From Branchiostoma floridae (taxonomy: Eukaryota; Chordata; Leptocardii; Amphioxiformes; Branchiostomatidae), in the NCBI RefSeq assembly GCF_000003815.2, contig NC_049982.1, forward strand, positions 8,490,542-8,554,541: a stretch of DNA of 64,000 nt, read 5' to 3'. Below the pieces are notes generated by a model. That model did no database searches, was not told the origin of the DNA, and saw nothing but the letters and a program-made list of their open reading frames with translations. This document shows, in pieces, positions 12,012 through 24,800 of this stretch. Position numbers and translations under genes: made by a program. Every line of letters starts with the position of its first letter. The stretch's first letter is position 1.

Positions 12012-14037
12012 TTAGGCTCTGTACATCTTGATAACATCGAACAACGGAGCGCGGCAGATGGGACAGTTGGCGTCTTCCACCTTCAGGAGGAGTCCGCAAA
12101 TGTCGCACATGCAGACGTGTCCGCATGGGTACGCTACGCTGTTCACGGGCCGCTCATAGCAGATGGCACACGTCTGGTCATCGCGGTACGGCTGGCGAGG
12201 TTCTGTGTCCGGTGGTGGATGGTCTGTAGGGATGGGTGAAGATGAGGAGGGAGCTGGAGATGGTTCATCTGCTGGTACCACACCTGCAGGAGAACAATGT
12301 GGAAACTTTGATTTATCTACCTTAAAAGAAATTTCTTTGCATGACAAAGAAGTCTGGACTTTCTCTTTTTCAATAAAGAAGATCAAGACTATTCTTATTG
12401 GTGATAGAAACTGCAATGCATACAAAATTACAAAGCTGTATGACATCAAAATACATGATATGTTCATTTCTACCAATGAGAATGACGGAAAGGCCCCTGC
12501 AGCTGATCCAAACCTGCTCTATGATATTTAAAGTTTGTAGAAGCAAATCACAATGCTTAGGACAAATAACATAATCAGAAAAGGAGGTAATAAAAAAAAT
12601 GTCTTTCCCACCTGCTAGCCTGATTTTCCTGACAAACAGAGTGAGGATGAAAACTGCCCAGAGCTGCTGTCCTGTCTCCACCTCCAGCACCACCTGTAGA
12701 TCACCCCCGTTCACCCCATAATGGACTCTCCCGCTCTTGTCCAACAGGAAGGTCAGCTTGTCCCCACTCCTCAGTTTCTCCAGGTATTTGAATGTCCAGT
12801 ACTCCTTCCTGCGGCTGGCTGCGGCGCGGCTCGACGGCACGTCTTTCTGCTGCAGGGCTGCAGGATTCACCGCAGTCAGGCCAAAGTCAAAATTGCTGAT
12901 CGACGAATCAGCTTCCAGTATGTAAATGAGGAGCACCTGCCCCGGCTGCAGTGGCCTGTATGTAAAGACGAGTCCGTTGAACATACTTTGGCTGACGTTG
13001 GCAGCGACACTTTTCAGCCCTTTTTGATCAGATTCCAGCCGTACATTGCTACCATGTACGGGATGGAACAGGCTTGCTGTGTACGCTGACTGGCTGTTGT
13101 CAAGACAACGTGGCTGTGATAACATTGACCTTGAGCTGGAGGAAGTTTGTAAAGTTCTGTGAGGTGCCAAGCTTGTTAACGGTGCCCTTCTCATTTGCCT
13201 TAGGTTTAGAGTTTGTCCATTTGGAGGATGCGATTCAGGTTGGGAGGAAGTTACATGGCTCGGAGATGCAGCATTTAACATGTGGTCTGCTGAATGCAGA
13301 GCTGTGTGTGCTGGTACATTTTCCCTTTGACCCGCTTCCAGAGCTGGAGACAGTAGTCTAGTCCTAGCCACAGAGTTTGGTACCCCAACACTTGCACCCA
13401 CACTTCCACTGACAGAGTCTGGATGCTCTCCACTGGATTGCAAATGAGCTGAATCTGTAATGTTGGAGCCAGTTCTTTGAGTAGTGCTGCTTGAGTCTGT
13501 ACTGTGAACAGTGTTTGTGTGAGACAATGTGTTGGTGGAACGACCTGCTGTCGGTAGTCCAGGCTGGTCTGTCACAGTTCTGATGGAAACTCTGCTGTCT
13601 GTTCTGTCTTCACCATTATGTAAGACAGGATCTACTGTTTGAGCAGTAGCTTCCAGGGAAGTTGTTTCCGCAGAAGTGTCACCTGTAGAGATGGCCTGAT
13701 GGTTGTGCTGCAAGATGTTTGTAAAAACACTATCTCTGCAAAATAAGAAAAGTAGATTATTGGTCTGGGAGTATCTTGTATTAAATTTTTAACTGTAGAA
13801 ATTTGCAACTTATTCAGGTGACTTTCAATGTATATTGTCTATGCTACCTTGTTTCATCAGTTGTGCTATGTGACCCTTGACCATTGGCCTGTGACCCTGC
13901 TGGGCACAGCTCCATAACCCCAGGTTGTGAGGTCGATGCCCTCAGCACCAGTGCCCCCTGACCTTCGCCCCTGGGGGTCAGAGTGATGGCATGGATCTCC
14001 CCATGGGGACTGGCTGTGACAGTGATGGCTTTGTATC
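12012..14037 (-). CDS. NEURL: Neuralized-type E3 ubiquitin ligase, NHR plus C-terminal RING (5' end not found)
   Basis: Three exons on the minus strand: 14037-13848, 13735-12612, 12283-12012. They join in frame across GT-AG junctions to give 527 residues ending at a TAA (12014-12012). The first exon starts inside a codon, so at least one 5' exon is missing. The middle exon encodes a long Ser/Thr-rich linker and then a neuralized homology repeat (NHR) with FHPVHGSNVRL, a YWTFKYL segment and VHYGVNGGD. The last exon encodes a C3HC4-type RING with CAICYERPV, CGHVCMC and CPICRAP, ending DVIKMYRA like NEURL1. Family role: NHR binds substrates such as Delta/Jagged and RING transfers ubiquitin, promoting ligand endocytosis in Notch signalling. 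One NHR is visible, so NEURL3-type architecture is possible; a second NHR could lie in unseen upstream exons. Confidence 0.88.
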
Positions 14038-14398
14038 CTAGCAACAGGAAGAAGCAGAATATGTGACTTTTCAGTGAACACTTTTAGCTTCAGATTTTAG
14101 TACCAACATTATTGAACACATCACATGTATAAGTTCCAAGGAAGGACAAACATTCCAGGCCACATGACAGCAGAATATTCAACGACCTGGTTTTTCTGTA
14201 TGAAATAAACACAGTTACTTCTTCGGCCCTTGGTTATAGGAATCCAACATCGACCTGCTGACAGATTTGAAGATCAATTTGCACTACTTTGACTGTCTGT
14301 ATTCCTGTTTACACTGATACAGACACTAACAACCAACTTAAAAAAAAAAAAACTTTTCTGTGTCTGCCAAGGCACTTTATCCTATAACGTTAACGGGA

Positions 14399-14434
14399 GG
14401 GGTCCAAAGTCCGGTAGGGGTCCAAAGTCCGGTA
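14399..14434. repeat. 2 x 18-bp tandem repeat
   Basis: Two exact head-to-tail copies of GGGGTCCAAAGTCCGGTA. Each contains CAAAGTCC, the core of HNF4-type nuclear-receptor sites. It lies upstream of the visible neuralized exons and could be regulatory, but that is inference. Confidence 0.75.
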
Positions 14435-16936
14435 GGATTTTAAAATCATTTTTGCGGAGATATGCATAAGTGTCTGCACATAATAAGTGCAACTTGTTAT
14501 GGACTAAACCTTGTTGTAAATAACTGAAAAGTCAGAGTATGTGTCCAAGTTGGTAAGCCCCAACAGATAACGATTGAAAAAAGTACACAAGTTTGACGCC
14601 TTCCGTGCATGCTGACGAGCGAACATATCGAGAACATGGCCCGGGAAACTATTGAATAATTCATCGTCAAATACGAAATGTGAAAAGATACCACCACAGA
14701 TGAGAATGCTATCTATAAAACTTCCTAAATAAGCACAGCTATGCCGTGTCTTTGCTTTTATAGTTGGATAATCGGAGCTAAATTATGCCGCATGTTCACG
14801 GCCCTGTCAACCCCGCCATCTTTGTCAATCACCTATGAAGGAAGCCGAGCGATGCTCAACACGATGGAGTTAGTCAACCCGTCAGTAGAGTACCAATCAT
14901 TCAAGAAAATCGATCCCTACCGACTAAAGAAATCCTGTAGTCATTTCTGCTGTTAAAAACGAGGTTGAAGCTGGAAATACAGAAGCCGAAAGTGAAAAAG
15001 TGTAATCGCAGGCAGACGTAAACAAAGTGCCGCCATTTTTCTTTTTGGCGACAGGTTGGTTTCACCGTGAGAGGTAATCCTTGTAAGTAAACGTATTTAA
15101 ATATGCATCGTAATTCGAAATATTGCATATATTTGTGACCAAAAATAGTATTGAAGAAGCTTAGTGTTATTTTGCATGCATAGGATGCTTAAAGATATGC
15201 AGAGATGGATTGGTTGTTAACTTATCGGAGTTTGGACCCCCTTTTTTGTGTTAGAACGTTCCACTGAAACGCAAGTCCAAACCTGCCAAAACTTTCGCGC
15301 GCTGTCAAAGTAAAGTTCGGAATGCTGCCGTTAAAGGAAACATATGTCTATACAGCTTAAATCACAGTTATATGGTTGTTAACAAGATCTTAAATTGTTT
15401 TTGATGGGTTGTCAGTAAAACGTACGATGACAAAAGCCATGCGCATTCACTTAGAACAGTTACCGGACATTGGATCCCCCCCGTTACTGTCACCACCTAT
15501 GGTGACATGGCACACTTTGTAGTCACCACAGATGCTAACACTGCAGAAATTACCATCATGCCTATTTTTTGCTTAGGCCACAGCAAATAAATTTCATGTG
15601 TGACATTAGCACACTCAATAATAATTTTTGCTTGATTTCAGAAAAAAACAAGATTTTTTTTCTCACTGGGGATGGTCAACATCACGAAGTTTACAAGTAG
15701 GCAAATGGGTTGTGTTGTGGCCTAATGATTGTACATGTAAATTTTAGAAGTGACACTGGTGCACAGTAACCATGACACTGTAGTTGCTAACTTGGTACGT
15801 ATTACTAAGTGATGCCAGACTACCACAGTGGCAATTTTACTACAATATATTTAGTGCACGTCTCGAATACAGGAATGAATGCCTTGTTGAATGCGTTGCC
15901 ATGTGTTTATGGTGTCAATTTTGAAAATTTGCCCATCTTGTTTTTTTCGTCCTATCTCGTTTATCTTTGCAGTCTGCAAGGGTGTCAACCATAAAATTTA
16001 CGTCACAGTGCTGTGGCCTGCATAGTACACCCCCCCCCCCCCAAAACTTCACCTGTAGTTGGCACATTCACTGCCGCCTCGCGCCCACTAGAAGCGGCGC
16101 TGCTGCCCGTTCCCATTTTCAGATGTTCCTACTGACACCGCTTAAGCCATGTGGAAGTTGTTTGTGCCTCTGAAATCTCAACTTTTGAAGTAAAACCAAG
16201 TTCCGAACAGCAGACATCATCACACTCTCTGACGCTGTTGCCAAGTTACTTTGTTCACCTTTGACCTTACGAAGGCAGCAGAATGAACAAAAAGACATTC
16301 TGTTGCCCTCAAAACATTTTTTTTCAAAAGGATGAAGTAAAGGTATGACCAAACTCCTTAGTATGACATTAGGACATGGGGCAACTTTAACATGAACTGT
16401 ATATAAAAGCATGGCTTATAAAAGCATGGCTTATATGTAGAATATTGGAATTCAATTTCTTTTCCAAACTTCCTTTACCAAACTTTCGCGGTTCACGGTG
16501 GCGGCAGGTGTGCAAAAAAAGAAAGTCGGCGATTTTAATAATACGGTAAGAAACCGGTGTGTGAAGAATTAATAGCCGCTACAAAAGACAATGGTCGAAT
16601 CGGCTGTACGCGCGATGTTACAGACCGAGGTGTGAAGGAATCATAGATTAAAGAACAACAGGTGAGTCGGCAAACAGACGTCGGCGAGTCAAGGCTTTTG
16701 TAAGACAATCTCTCGCCGCGCGTCCCTAGCGCACCGGCGGTATCTTCTATAAGGTTCACAATTTTGAAAGTCAATTGTGCGCCGCTACAACAGACTTTAA
16801 TCAGTCTATTCTTATTCACAATACCATTGTAGACAACATTGAGGAATAAGCTATAAATTGTGACAATCGTTTTACCTGGTTCATTCCTTTGTGAATATTT
16901 GACGAGAGACAACGACCGGCGAATCACCGAAGCAAT
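14435..16936. other. Intergenic region, probable promoters but no recognisable exon
   Basis: The missing first exon of the neuralized gene probably lies here or just beyond. On the minus strand two YY1-like ATGGCGG contexts are visible, near 14811-14822 and near 15030-15040, but neither opens a convincing reading frame. A C-run lies at 16030-16042. A 14-base tandem copy of AAGCATGGCTTATA lies near 16407-16436. Otherwise nothing is recognised. Confidence 0.35.
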
Positions 16937-17506
16937 ATGTTGAGCTGGCTGAAGAAGGCGAACCCGTCCCTGCAGCGCCCAACACCCAGTCCCGGGCGGC
17001 CGAACCCTGTGGACAAGACGAGCCCGTCCAAGCAGCGACCAAAACCCAGCCCCGAGCTCTCGGACGCTGTGGACACGGAGAACTTGACATTGGAGCCACC
17101 AACTTTTCCCGGGCTGCCAAACCCTCTTGACACGGAGGACCCGTGGCTCACCGCAGCTGCCAACAGGGAAGTAGAGAAGGCGTTGACGGAATTTTACAGT
17201 CGCAAGAGGAAACGTACCAGCTACGGGAAGTACACGCCCGAGACGCGAGCGAAGATCGCCCGACTCGCCATGGAGATCGGCGCCCAGAAGACAGCCGTGC
17301 AGATGTCAGAAGAAGTGGGGAAGCAGCTAAGCGAATCGACCGTCCGCTCCATCAGGAAAAGCTACGAGAAGGAAGTTAAGCGACAGGGCACTGACGCCAT
17401 CGCTAGTTTCCCCAGGAAGAACGTAGGGCCGCGGAAGAGTGGCAGGTCTAGTCGCCGACTAGCAGAAGTTCGTGTGGTGGAACTGTTTAAAGTCGCTCCC
17501 GTGTAG
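16937..17506 (+). CDS. Intronless basic protein with helix-turn-helix-like region (189 aa), possibly transposon-derived
   Basis: A single open frame from ATG to TAG. Residues 7-65 are three imperfect ~20-residue proline-rich repeats ending PNPVD, SDAVD and PNPLD. Residues 89-94 are a basic RKRKR-type nuclear-localisation candidate. Residues 97-150 (YGKYTPETRAKIARLA, then SESTVRSIRKSYEKE) look like a three-helix DNA-binding fold. From memory this resembles the N-terminal part of uncharacterised proteins and DNA-transposon products in aquatic invertebrates, with a similar TPE.RAKI....E.GA...A pattern. That is recollection, not a search. The frame ends soon after this region, so it may be a truncated transposase or a domesticated short protein. 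An AATAAA signal at 17650-17655 supports an intronless transcript. No catalytic domain is visible. Confidence 0.6.
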   Translation: MLSWLKKANPSLQRPTPSPGRPNPVDKTSPSKQRPKPSPELSDAVDTENLTLEPPTFPGLPNPLDTEDPWLTAAANREVEKALTEFYSRKRKRTSYGKYTPETRAKIARLAMEIGAQKTAVQMSEEVGKQLSESTVRSIRKSYEKEVKRQGTDAIASFPRKNVGPRKSGRSSRRLAEVRVVELFKVAPV

Positions 17507-17649
17507 CGGTTAACTTACTTGTACTAAATTAAGTATGTTATACTTGTAGTAATTCCTTGAGGTTCCTTTTTCAACCTCCTTGCTTGAACGTTATCCAGTT
17601 TGTAATTGTATAACGTTACATGCCAGTACAAGTGGCGGTAGAAATGTGG

Positions 17650-17655
17650 AATAAA
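17650..17655 (+). promoter_or_regulatory. Poly(A) signal AATAAA of the 16.9-kb ORF
   Basis: Canonical AATAAA 144 bases after the stop codon, on the coding strand. Confidence 0.55.
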
Positions 17656-19327
17656 TCATGAATGTTTTATTTCTTGAATAGAATTTGTGTTTGAGTTGTT
17701 ATTGTGGCGATTATTGCGTGTTGTTGGGATGTATGATGAAAATGCATACTGTACATCATAGAAAACTACAGACATGAAGTAAGTACAAGTAGTGCCAGTG
17801 AGGAGAGAGGGAAGGGGCGAAAGACGAAAGTTTAATAGAGTTAATGCTAACTTCGTTAAAAACATAAAAGTAGTGGAAACGAACATATAGGAGTTACAGT
17901 ATTCCGGATAAATATTTCACAACAAGACAGGTATATTTCAAGACGGTAATACATGCGCCTCCTTGCGATCTACTGTGTGCTTGCACCTTGTGCAAAAAGG
18001 TCTTTTTTAACCTCCTTGGTTCTAAATGTGCGGTGGGCGTAAACTTGTAGCCATTATAACGATTTCGGAAAAGAGAAATGTTTACTTCTATTGTTAATAT
18101 CAATACCTAACATTATAATAACGTTATGTAAGTTTCCTTGCAGCATTGATTTGGGGTCGATTACCCATCCGTACCCTTTGTGGTGACGTAATGAGTGTGT
18201 TGGTGACGCAATATGACTGGGAGACTAGCACTACCAGTCTTTAGAATAAAGTTCGTCAGTGGAATCAAGGACATTGATGGTAGAACAGACTATTCAATGT
18301 AGTATCTAAAAGTAGGAATCTAGACATAAATCCCCCCAACATGGCATCATCTACAGATGTACATGTGAAAGCAAAGGAATGGGACACATACATATACATC
18401 TGTAGTTATAAATATATGACCGTTTGTACTTTAACACCACCTCCCTCTACTAGTTGTCCAGTGGTACCTCCCTACTGAATGAAAGTCACGAAGCTATGCT
18501 CACTTTGACGGTTAGTCACTGATCATACCAACGATATGGTCGTGTATGCATATGTGTAATTCGCGTAGCACACGCTGTGCACACGTATATTAACTGTCCG
18601 GGTCCTCTGAAGCCCTTACAGGTGAGTCTACTACATGTTAATGGCTTAATTTCAAGCCTGATCTTCGGGACTTCACGTGGTGTGCGTAGTAGTGGCGTAA
18701 CTTACAAATGTATAATGAGAGTAACCTTACGAAATTCTCTTGGATTCCTAAAGTTTTATTTAACTCGAAACTAGCAAAGCGTTCAATTTGCCTTTTTGGA
18801 TACATCTCTTAGTGTTTGAATGACACATGACTTGGTGTTTGACAAAACGCAAATCATTGTGTTACAATACTAGTAGTTTGTTTTGCATGGACGGGTGTAA
18901 GTTGGGACAGGGACTGGTTAGACGGCTCTCCCGACCTTATATCACCTGTGCCCTTCGCCTAAAGGGAGAACGTGGGTATCAACAATTACTCATGTCGTTC
19001 TGGCGAATCTTACCGACGTGGTGTCGTTTCTCATGCATTAAGACGGCTTTACGTCAATTCAAACCACGAATTTTCTTTTTATAAATTACTTCCGGGATCC
19101 AATTCACCAGTCCAATGTAGATCTTGCAGTTGAGTAGGATTGCGTGCCGTACTTGCACACAGTTCGAACGAGAGAAAAACACAGCAGCCAATCCGGGTAT
19201 GTACGGAAGATATACAGGCACTGACACATATGACTCAGAACTATATGCAGTAGATTAGCTAGTGTTGTTGAGAGTATGTGTTTCTGTCTATCATATAGGA
19301 CGCTACGGAGTAGACGGTAACTGCCCA
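17656..19327. other. Intergenic, nothing recognised
   Basis: Short ORFs only, no recognisable protein pattern. The last part should include the promoter of the 19.3-kb secreted-protein gene. A pyrimidine-poor AG acceptor candidate near 19296-19297 could mark a split 5' UTR. Confidence 0.35.
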
Positions 19328-21737
19328 ATGAAGTACGTAAGTGTGGTGTTGTTATTGGCCTGTTTGGTATGTGTAACACACGGGGGATGGCGGCCGTGGC
19401 TGACGAAGTTGGTACGGAACAAGATCGCGCAGGACGTGTCAGACAGAGACGTGTGCCACTGGTGCTTCCTGTGTGGGGAGGACTCAATTCCACAATACAC
19501 TAAGTACAGGTGAGTTGTTATTGTTTTTAACGAGTTTACTCCGTGCAGGGTCATGGGATATTTCTCTCTAAGTTGACGGGGGCATATATAGGTTCATATA
19601 TGTTGAGTCCAATAACATAAGTAAGGAAATGGCTGCGAAATGCTGCTTATGATTATATAAAGGCTTGTTTGAGGGAGGTCTGGGAGAGATTGCTATTTGT
19701 GAAAATCATGACCAATTATGTGTGAAAATTAAAAGATTTTTGCAATATTTTTGCTAACTTGATGTATCATTTTTTTTACACTGATGGAAGGTGAATTATG
19801 GTTTCCTGCATTTGATATTTATGTTTTTTTTTCATTCTGGCTGTTCACAGGTTGTCGCGACATTTATGCCAAATGTGCAGAGAGGACTGTGGTCCACCCT
19901 GTAACACCACATGTACACAAGGTGATAGCCAGTTCTCTATTCCGCAGAAGAACGATCACTTCCAGTAGACACACTTTATTGAAAGCAAAAATAACATGGA
20001 GCTTGTAAACTTATCATGCCTTTGGGAAATTTGACTGATCGTTTCGGCAGTTTCCAAATACCTGAAATATAGGTAAACCTAACGTTAACCCTCATGAAAA
20101 GAATCACGCAACATTTCACCTTTCCTTGCTAGAATACTCAGCACTAATGAGGAAGACTCAGAGTATGGAAGTTAAACACACATCACTACCAGCGGACCAG
20201 CCCCCTGCTGTAGTGACTTGCACAAATGTGTGGCCCAAGGGCTTCGAAGTGGAGATGGGCACCACCCTACGCATCTTAGATGTATGGGAAAACTTTACCT
20301 TTACTTTGCTAGAATATGTAGAACAACCCCATACCCTGTTCTCCACAGAACTACTGGATGTGCCGGCCATGAACGCCTCCATGACAGCCATGATGGGCGA
20401 CATGTCTAACCAGACGTCGACCGAGATGGGGATGCACGACATCATGGACCATCTACAGGAGCTGGAGTATCTCGGTAGGCTTTAGCTAGCTATAGATATA
20501 GAGAATAATAATTAAAGGACGGTTGGTGGCCTCGTCAAAATATTGTGTATTCAATGACGAGGAACCAACGTTGACTGGACAGAGGTAGAAATAAGAGATA
20601 AGAGCAGAGCAGAGTCGGATGGAAGACTGCAGTGGGGGATTATCCGTAAGGCAGATGGTACCTGAAATCCTTGACAATCCTTCCTTTAAGTTGAAAACTT
20701 TGGCCCAATCTGTAGACTTTTTGGGTTTTAAAGAATAGGTAGGATCCAAGCGTTCCCGTTTTGGTAAATATTTCAGCCTTTTTGGTTGCTGTAATATTAT
20801 GTATCTTGCTTTGATAAGAATAATGGTAGGGTTGAACACGAATATATAGATTATGACTGAACTGAAGTGACATTAAAAAAAAAAAATGTTTGTTCAAAAT
20901 ATCGTGTCCCCAGAGCCAACATGCGGTGCCCGTACCGCACACTGGAGGCTGACGGGGCAGCGGGTGATGCTGGAGTATCACGGCGGGGACCAGAGGATGG
21001 CGCTGGGATTCTCTGATGAAACTTTGGACGGCCTAATGGAGGACCCCGACTTTACAGGTGCATGTTTTTTTTAGGCATTATGACTTTCTCAGAATCTGTA
21101 AAAGCCATTGCAGTCCAAGCCGCGTTTACGTAAAGATAGGTGTGTTTTTTCCCCATGTGTGTCACAGTGTGCACGTGCACGTGTTAGTATGCTCCTTTGT
21201 AAAGTTTAGCAATTTCCTCTATAATGCTCCTTTGTGTTTCTCTCTCACTGTGTGCACTTGTAGTTTTGGAACTAAATATTGGACGTATGATGATTATTGG
21301 GTGTTATACAAGTCAAAACATCGAAAATTCGTGTAGAACAGAAGAAATTTACAGAATCGGATGCAAAGAATTATCTACTGATGCTGATACTTTTACTGGA
21401 TTTCTCAAATTACAAAGATGATTGTCCGGAGTTCATGTCCAAGATGGGGCAGTGTGAACTTATGGATGATGTGGTCGACCAGTTTCCCTCCATGATGTCG
21501 GACATGATGTCGGAAATGGTACCGGACTGTCACGCTATGGTCAACTCCTTTAACTGTACGGACGACATGGAGATGTCACAGTCGGGCGATACCATGATGG
21601 AGATGGGGGACAACTGGGCCATCAAAACCTACCCCTGCACGCTGGAGTACAGCCCGATTGTACGGAGGGGCTTTTGGCGGTGGATCATCGTTAATGGCAG
21701 ACCACTAAGAATGAAAGTACAGATCAGGTTTGGTTGA
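19328..21737 (+). CDS. Secreted Met-rich protein, paralogue of the 4.85-kb gene (5 exons, 352 aa)
   Basis: Exons: 19328-19509, 19851-19921, 20133-20474, 20914-21057, 21418-21737. All junctions are GT-AG and the frame joins to a TGA at 21735-21737. Residues 1-19 are a signal peptide. Residues 46-83 are Cys-rich (HWCFLC, LCQMCREDCGPPC). The middle region carries several N-glycosylation sequons (NFT, NAS, NQT). A helical stretch ends at about residue 198 with DHLQELEYLG. Residues 199-352 align with the last two exons of the TIL-WSC protein: an HW....G......Y module, then MVPD, SGDTMMEM and YPCTLEYSP. The C-terminal part is rich in Met and Asp. No known domain is recognised. A secreted or extracellular role is inferred from the signal peptide; the biochemical function is unknown. 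Confidence 0.8.
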
Positions 21738-21877
21738 GAAATTATTTGTTGAGAGTATGGAAATGTATCTCAAACGACTCTCTGTGGTCCATGAACGCTT
21801 TGTCTAGGACGACTCCTTGACATAGACACATTATATCGAAAAACATGTCTGTTCCTCTACTTCTACTACATTGTATG

Positions 21878-21883
21878 AATAAA
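21878..21883 (+). promoter_or_regulatory. Poly(A) signal AATAAA of the 19.3-kb gene
   Basis: Canonical AATAAA about 140 bases downstream of the stop. Confidence 0.6.
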
Positions 21884-24800
21884 AAGGGGGAGGTTGAATT
21901 TGTCTAAAGTTAACGTTAGTTACGTTGTATTTACCTTGCTTTGAACGATTTATTGTGACATGTACTGCCAGCTATAGATAGTAGTGATTGTTCTTTCGTA
22001 ATCCACTATGCAACTTCTCTATGAAAAAAAATCTTTCAACATACATATGCATAAGTCTCAATGAAACAGCAGAGCACTTTTGATGGCAAACAATCTGCTT
22101 TATTGTCACACCAAAAGTTTAAATGGTGCAGTATAAGACAGAACTGCCACCTAGCGGTCGAGAACATTCTTACAACCAAAACGTTCAATCGTCATCTTTT
22201 CTAATGTAACAATATGGTTGTGTATCTTTTGTGAGAGGGATATTAGATGTACCAAGTATACAACAGACTGATGTGGTGGCACAAGTAATTATTACAATTA
22301 TCAAATATCTTCACATTCCCTTATGTTTGTACAAATTCATGAAATAGCACCATTGAAAACCAATGGCATCAGTGAGATCCTGTATGCTTCTCCCAGTTGC
22401 CTAATCCTGCGAACAATAGACAAGTGGTAGCCAAACAGAGACTTCAGTGTGCTGGAGGATATAGACAAAGCTACAAAATGTTCTAATGTGTCTTCTTTAC
22501 AACATGAATGTGTAGAAACATGAAACAATGGTCTATTTAGAAATCTTGACACACACATTAATCAAAGGACTTTTAACATCGATGCAACTCACACATGCAA
22601 ACCAGAAACACATGCGACAAACCTTGTTAGATAGTGGATGCTATCTGAAACGTATGACCATTTCCAAAATCATATCCAGTTTCTTGAGTAATTGCGTTTT
22701 GGCATATCTTATTACCTGGATGTCTAACCTTCATTGACAAAACAAACCTTAACTTGTGATTGAGACAACAGTTGTGACATATCAAATCTCACAGCAGAAA
22801 AGAAAGATAGACTGGGCACTATCTACATGTGAAATCCTTGTTAATACATAGCTGCATTATTAAGCTGGTGGTCTGGAGTGGTTGAATGAATAAATACTTA
22901 TCCTTAACCTTTCTCAGAAATACTGCTTCTCACATTATAATACATGTACTAGCACTAGTAATTCGTTGGATACAGGGTCCTAGCATATGTACGTACTGAT
23001 GGAAATTTCTTTCCAACCTCTGTTCCAAGTACATGTACAATAAACATAATCTGTTCTTGATAGTAAGGTCTTGTGTATTTGTTGTTCAATCATTAAGTAC
23101 AAAGGTATGCTTTAACTTACCAGTAGGCTATAAAAAGCAATGCTGTTGTAAATTGAAAAAAATAAATAGAGCATCTCAAATCATTGTGTCCCAAAACATA
23201 GAAAGACATCACAATCTTGCAACTACAAATGTAATAACAAATGAAAAATGCAAAAAATAAACCTCAGAACTGCAACAATGTCTCAACACTCATGTAACTT
23301 CATACATGATACTACATGTATGTACAAATGTCAAAGTACTCAATCTTTGCTACAAATGCCCAAAAGTGTTAATATATACACATCACAAAGGACCTCAACA
23401 TGAACTGAGTGAGGAGCTCAGATATTATATACAGCTGTAATCAAATTGTCATCCCGGAGTCAATCAACTTTACCATATTGAAAGCGAATGTTTGGACTGT
23501 CTCTGTGAGCTGGCTGCATGTACCTCATGACCTTCCCAGAAGCTGTGTCTCCTGACCAATATTTGCCAAATTCTACAATCTATACCCCTGTATGAAGACC
23601 ATGGTGGAGAATTATGACATGGTGCTTTAACCATCATCTTCATGTTGATTAAAACAAACTTCAGTGAGGGAGGGGTTACCACTTAGCAGGAATAATTGTT
23701 GCAAACATTGTTGCAAGGCTTTAGCCAACAGTTCTTCTTTTTAAAGGCAAAATATAAAACTGTTGGAATTGGGATTTTGGATGGGGTTCTATCAGCATAT
23801 TACATAACCCCAAAGCAGCAAGAACATACACATGCATTGTCAAATACATACCTACAAATACGGCTTGTGGTACAAACTTGACCAAATGTGTGAAGCTTTA
23901 CCCTAAATCTTTTGAGTGACCTAACCTTATGCTACAAACTCTCATGACCACATTTCACACCATCATTGTGACCACCGGGCCATTACAAATATAGTAGGCT
24001 ATCAGGTAGGTGAAGAGTCAAATGTAGTGTCACATCACATCACATCACATCATACTAAAGAAGAACATATTTACTCCTGGGGTACCGCTTATCGCTTATT
24101 TACTTCTGGGGTAGCTATGATTAACAAAGGGATTCTACACATGGATATAGATGAATTGTTCTTGTAGCATAATACTGTAATTCATCAACCTTGTACATGA
24201 CCACTGCACCCTTAGAACACAAAGTGTCACGCTCATACAAAAGCTTCATCAATTAGCTTTCTTGAAATCTAGCAACAAGTTCATAGATCTTTCAGGTGTA
24301 ACCACGTCCTAGTAAGACCCACTTCCTGCTTGTGGCTGATTTAGTAGCTTGTGCAAAGGAGAAATCTTCCTTTAGATGTACAAAGTTTTATAAGTACACG
24401 TACATCATAAACACTTTTACACAACAACTTTACATTTGTCTCTTGATACTTTCATACATACAGACTCTGCAACAAAGCTACCTTTTGTACCATCTCATAT
24501 TCAACCTGCCCCAAAGGGACAATACAAAGTTTGTATTTATACACAGTTCTACTACTGTAGGGAAAATATATATATACATGTATATCTTGGCTATTCATAC
24601 ATGTTCTAGAAGTTTTGGCGACAACGTGACTGGAATACACCTACATTTGCATGTCTTTCACTTGTTGTAACCTATCTTTTGCTACATATGCCACTTAACT
24701 GTTATCAGGCCACAAGGTGGCAACTCTGAACATTCTACATTATTCACTCCCAACCTGGATAAATTCTTCACTGCTCTACATTGTGTTGAGGGGAACAAAG

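Noticed and set aside
14805-14825. AAGATGGCGGGG context on the minus strand as start of the neuralized gene
   Set aside because: The frame from that ATG stops after seven codons and no donor is placed to join it to the exon at 14037.
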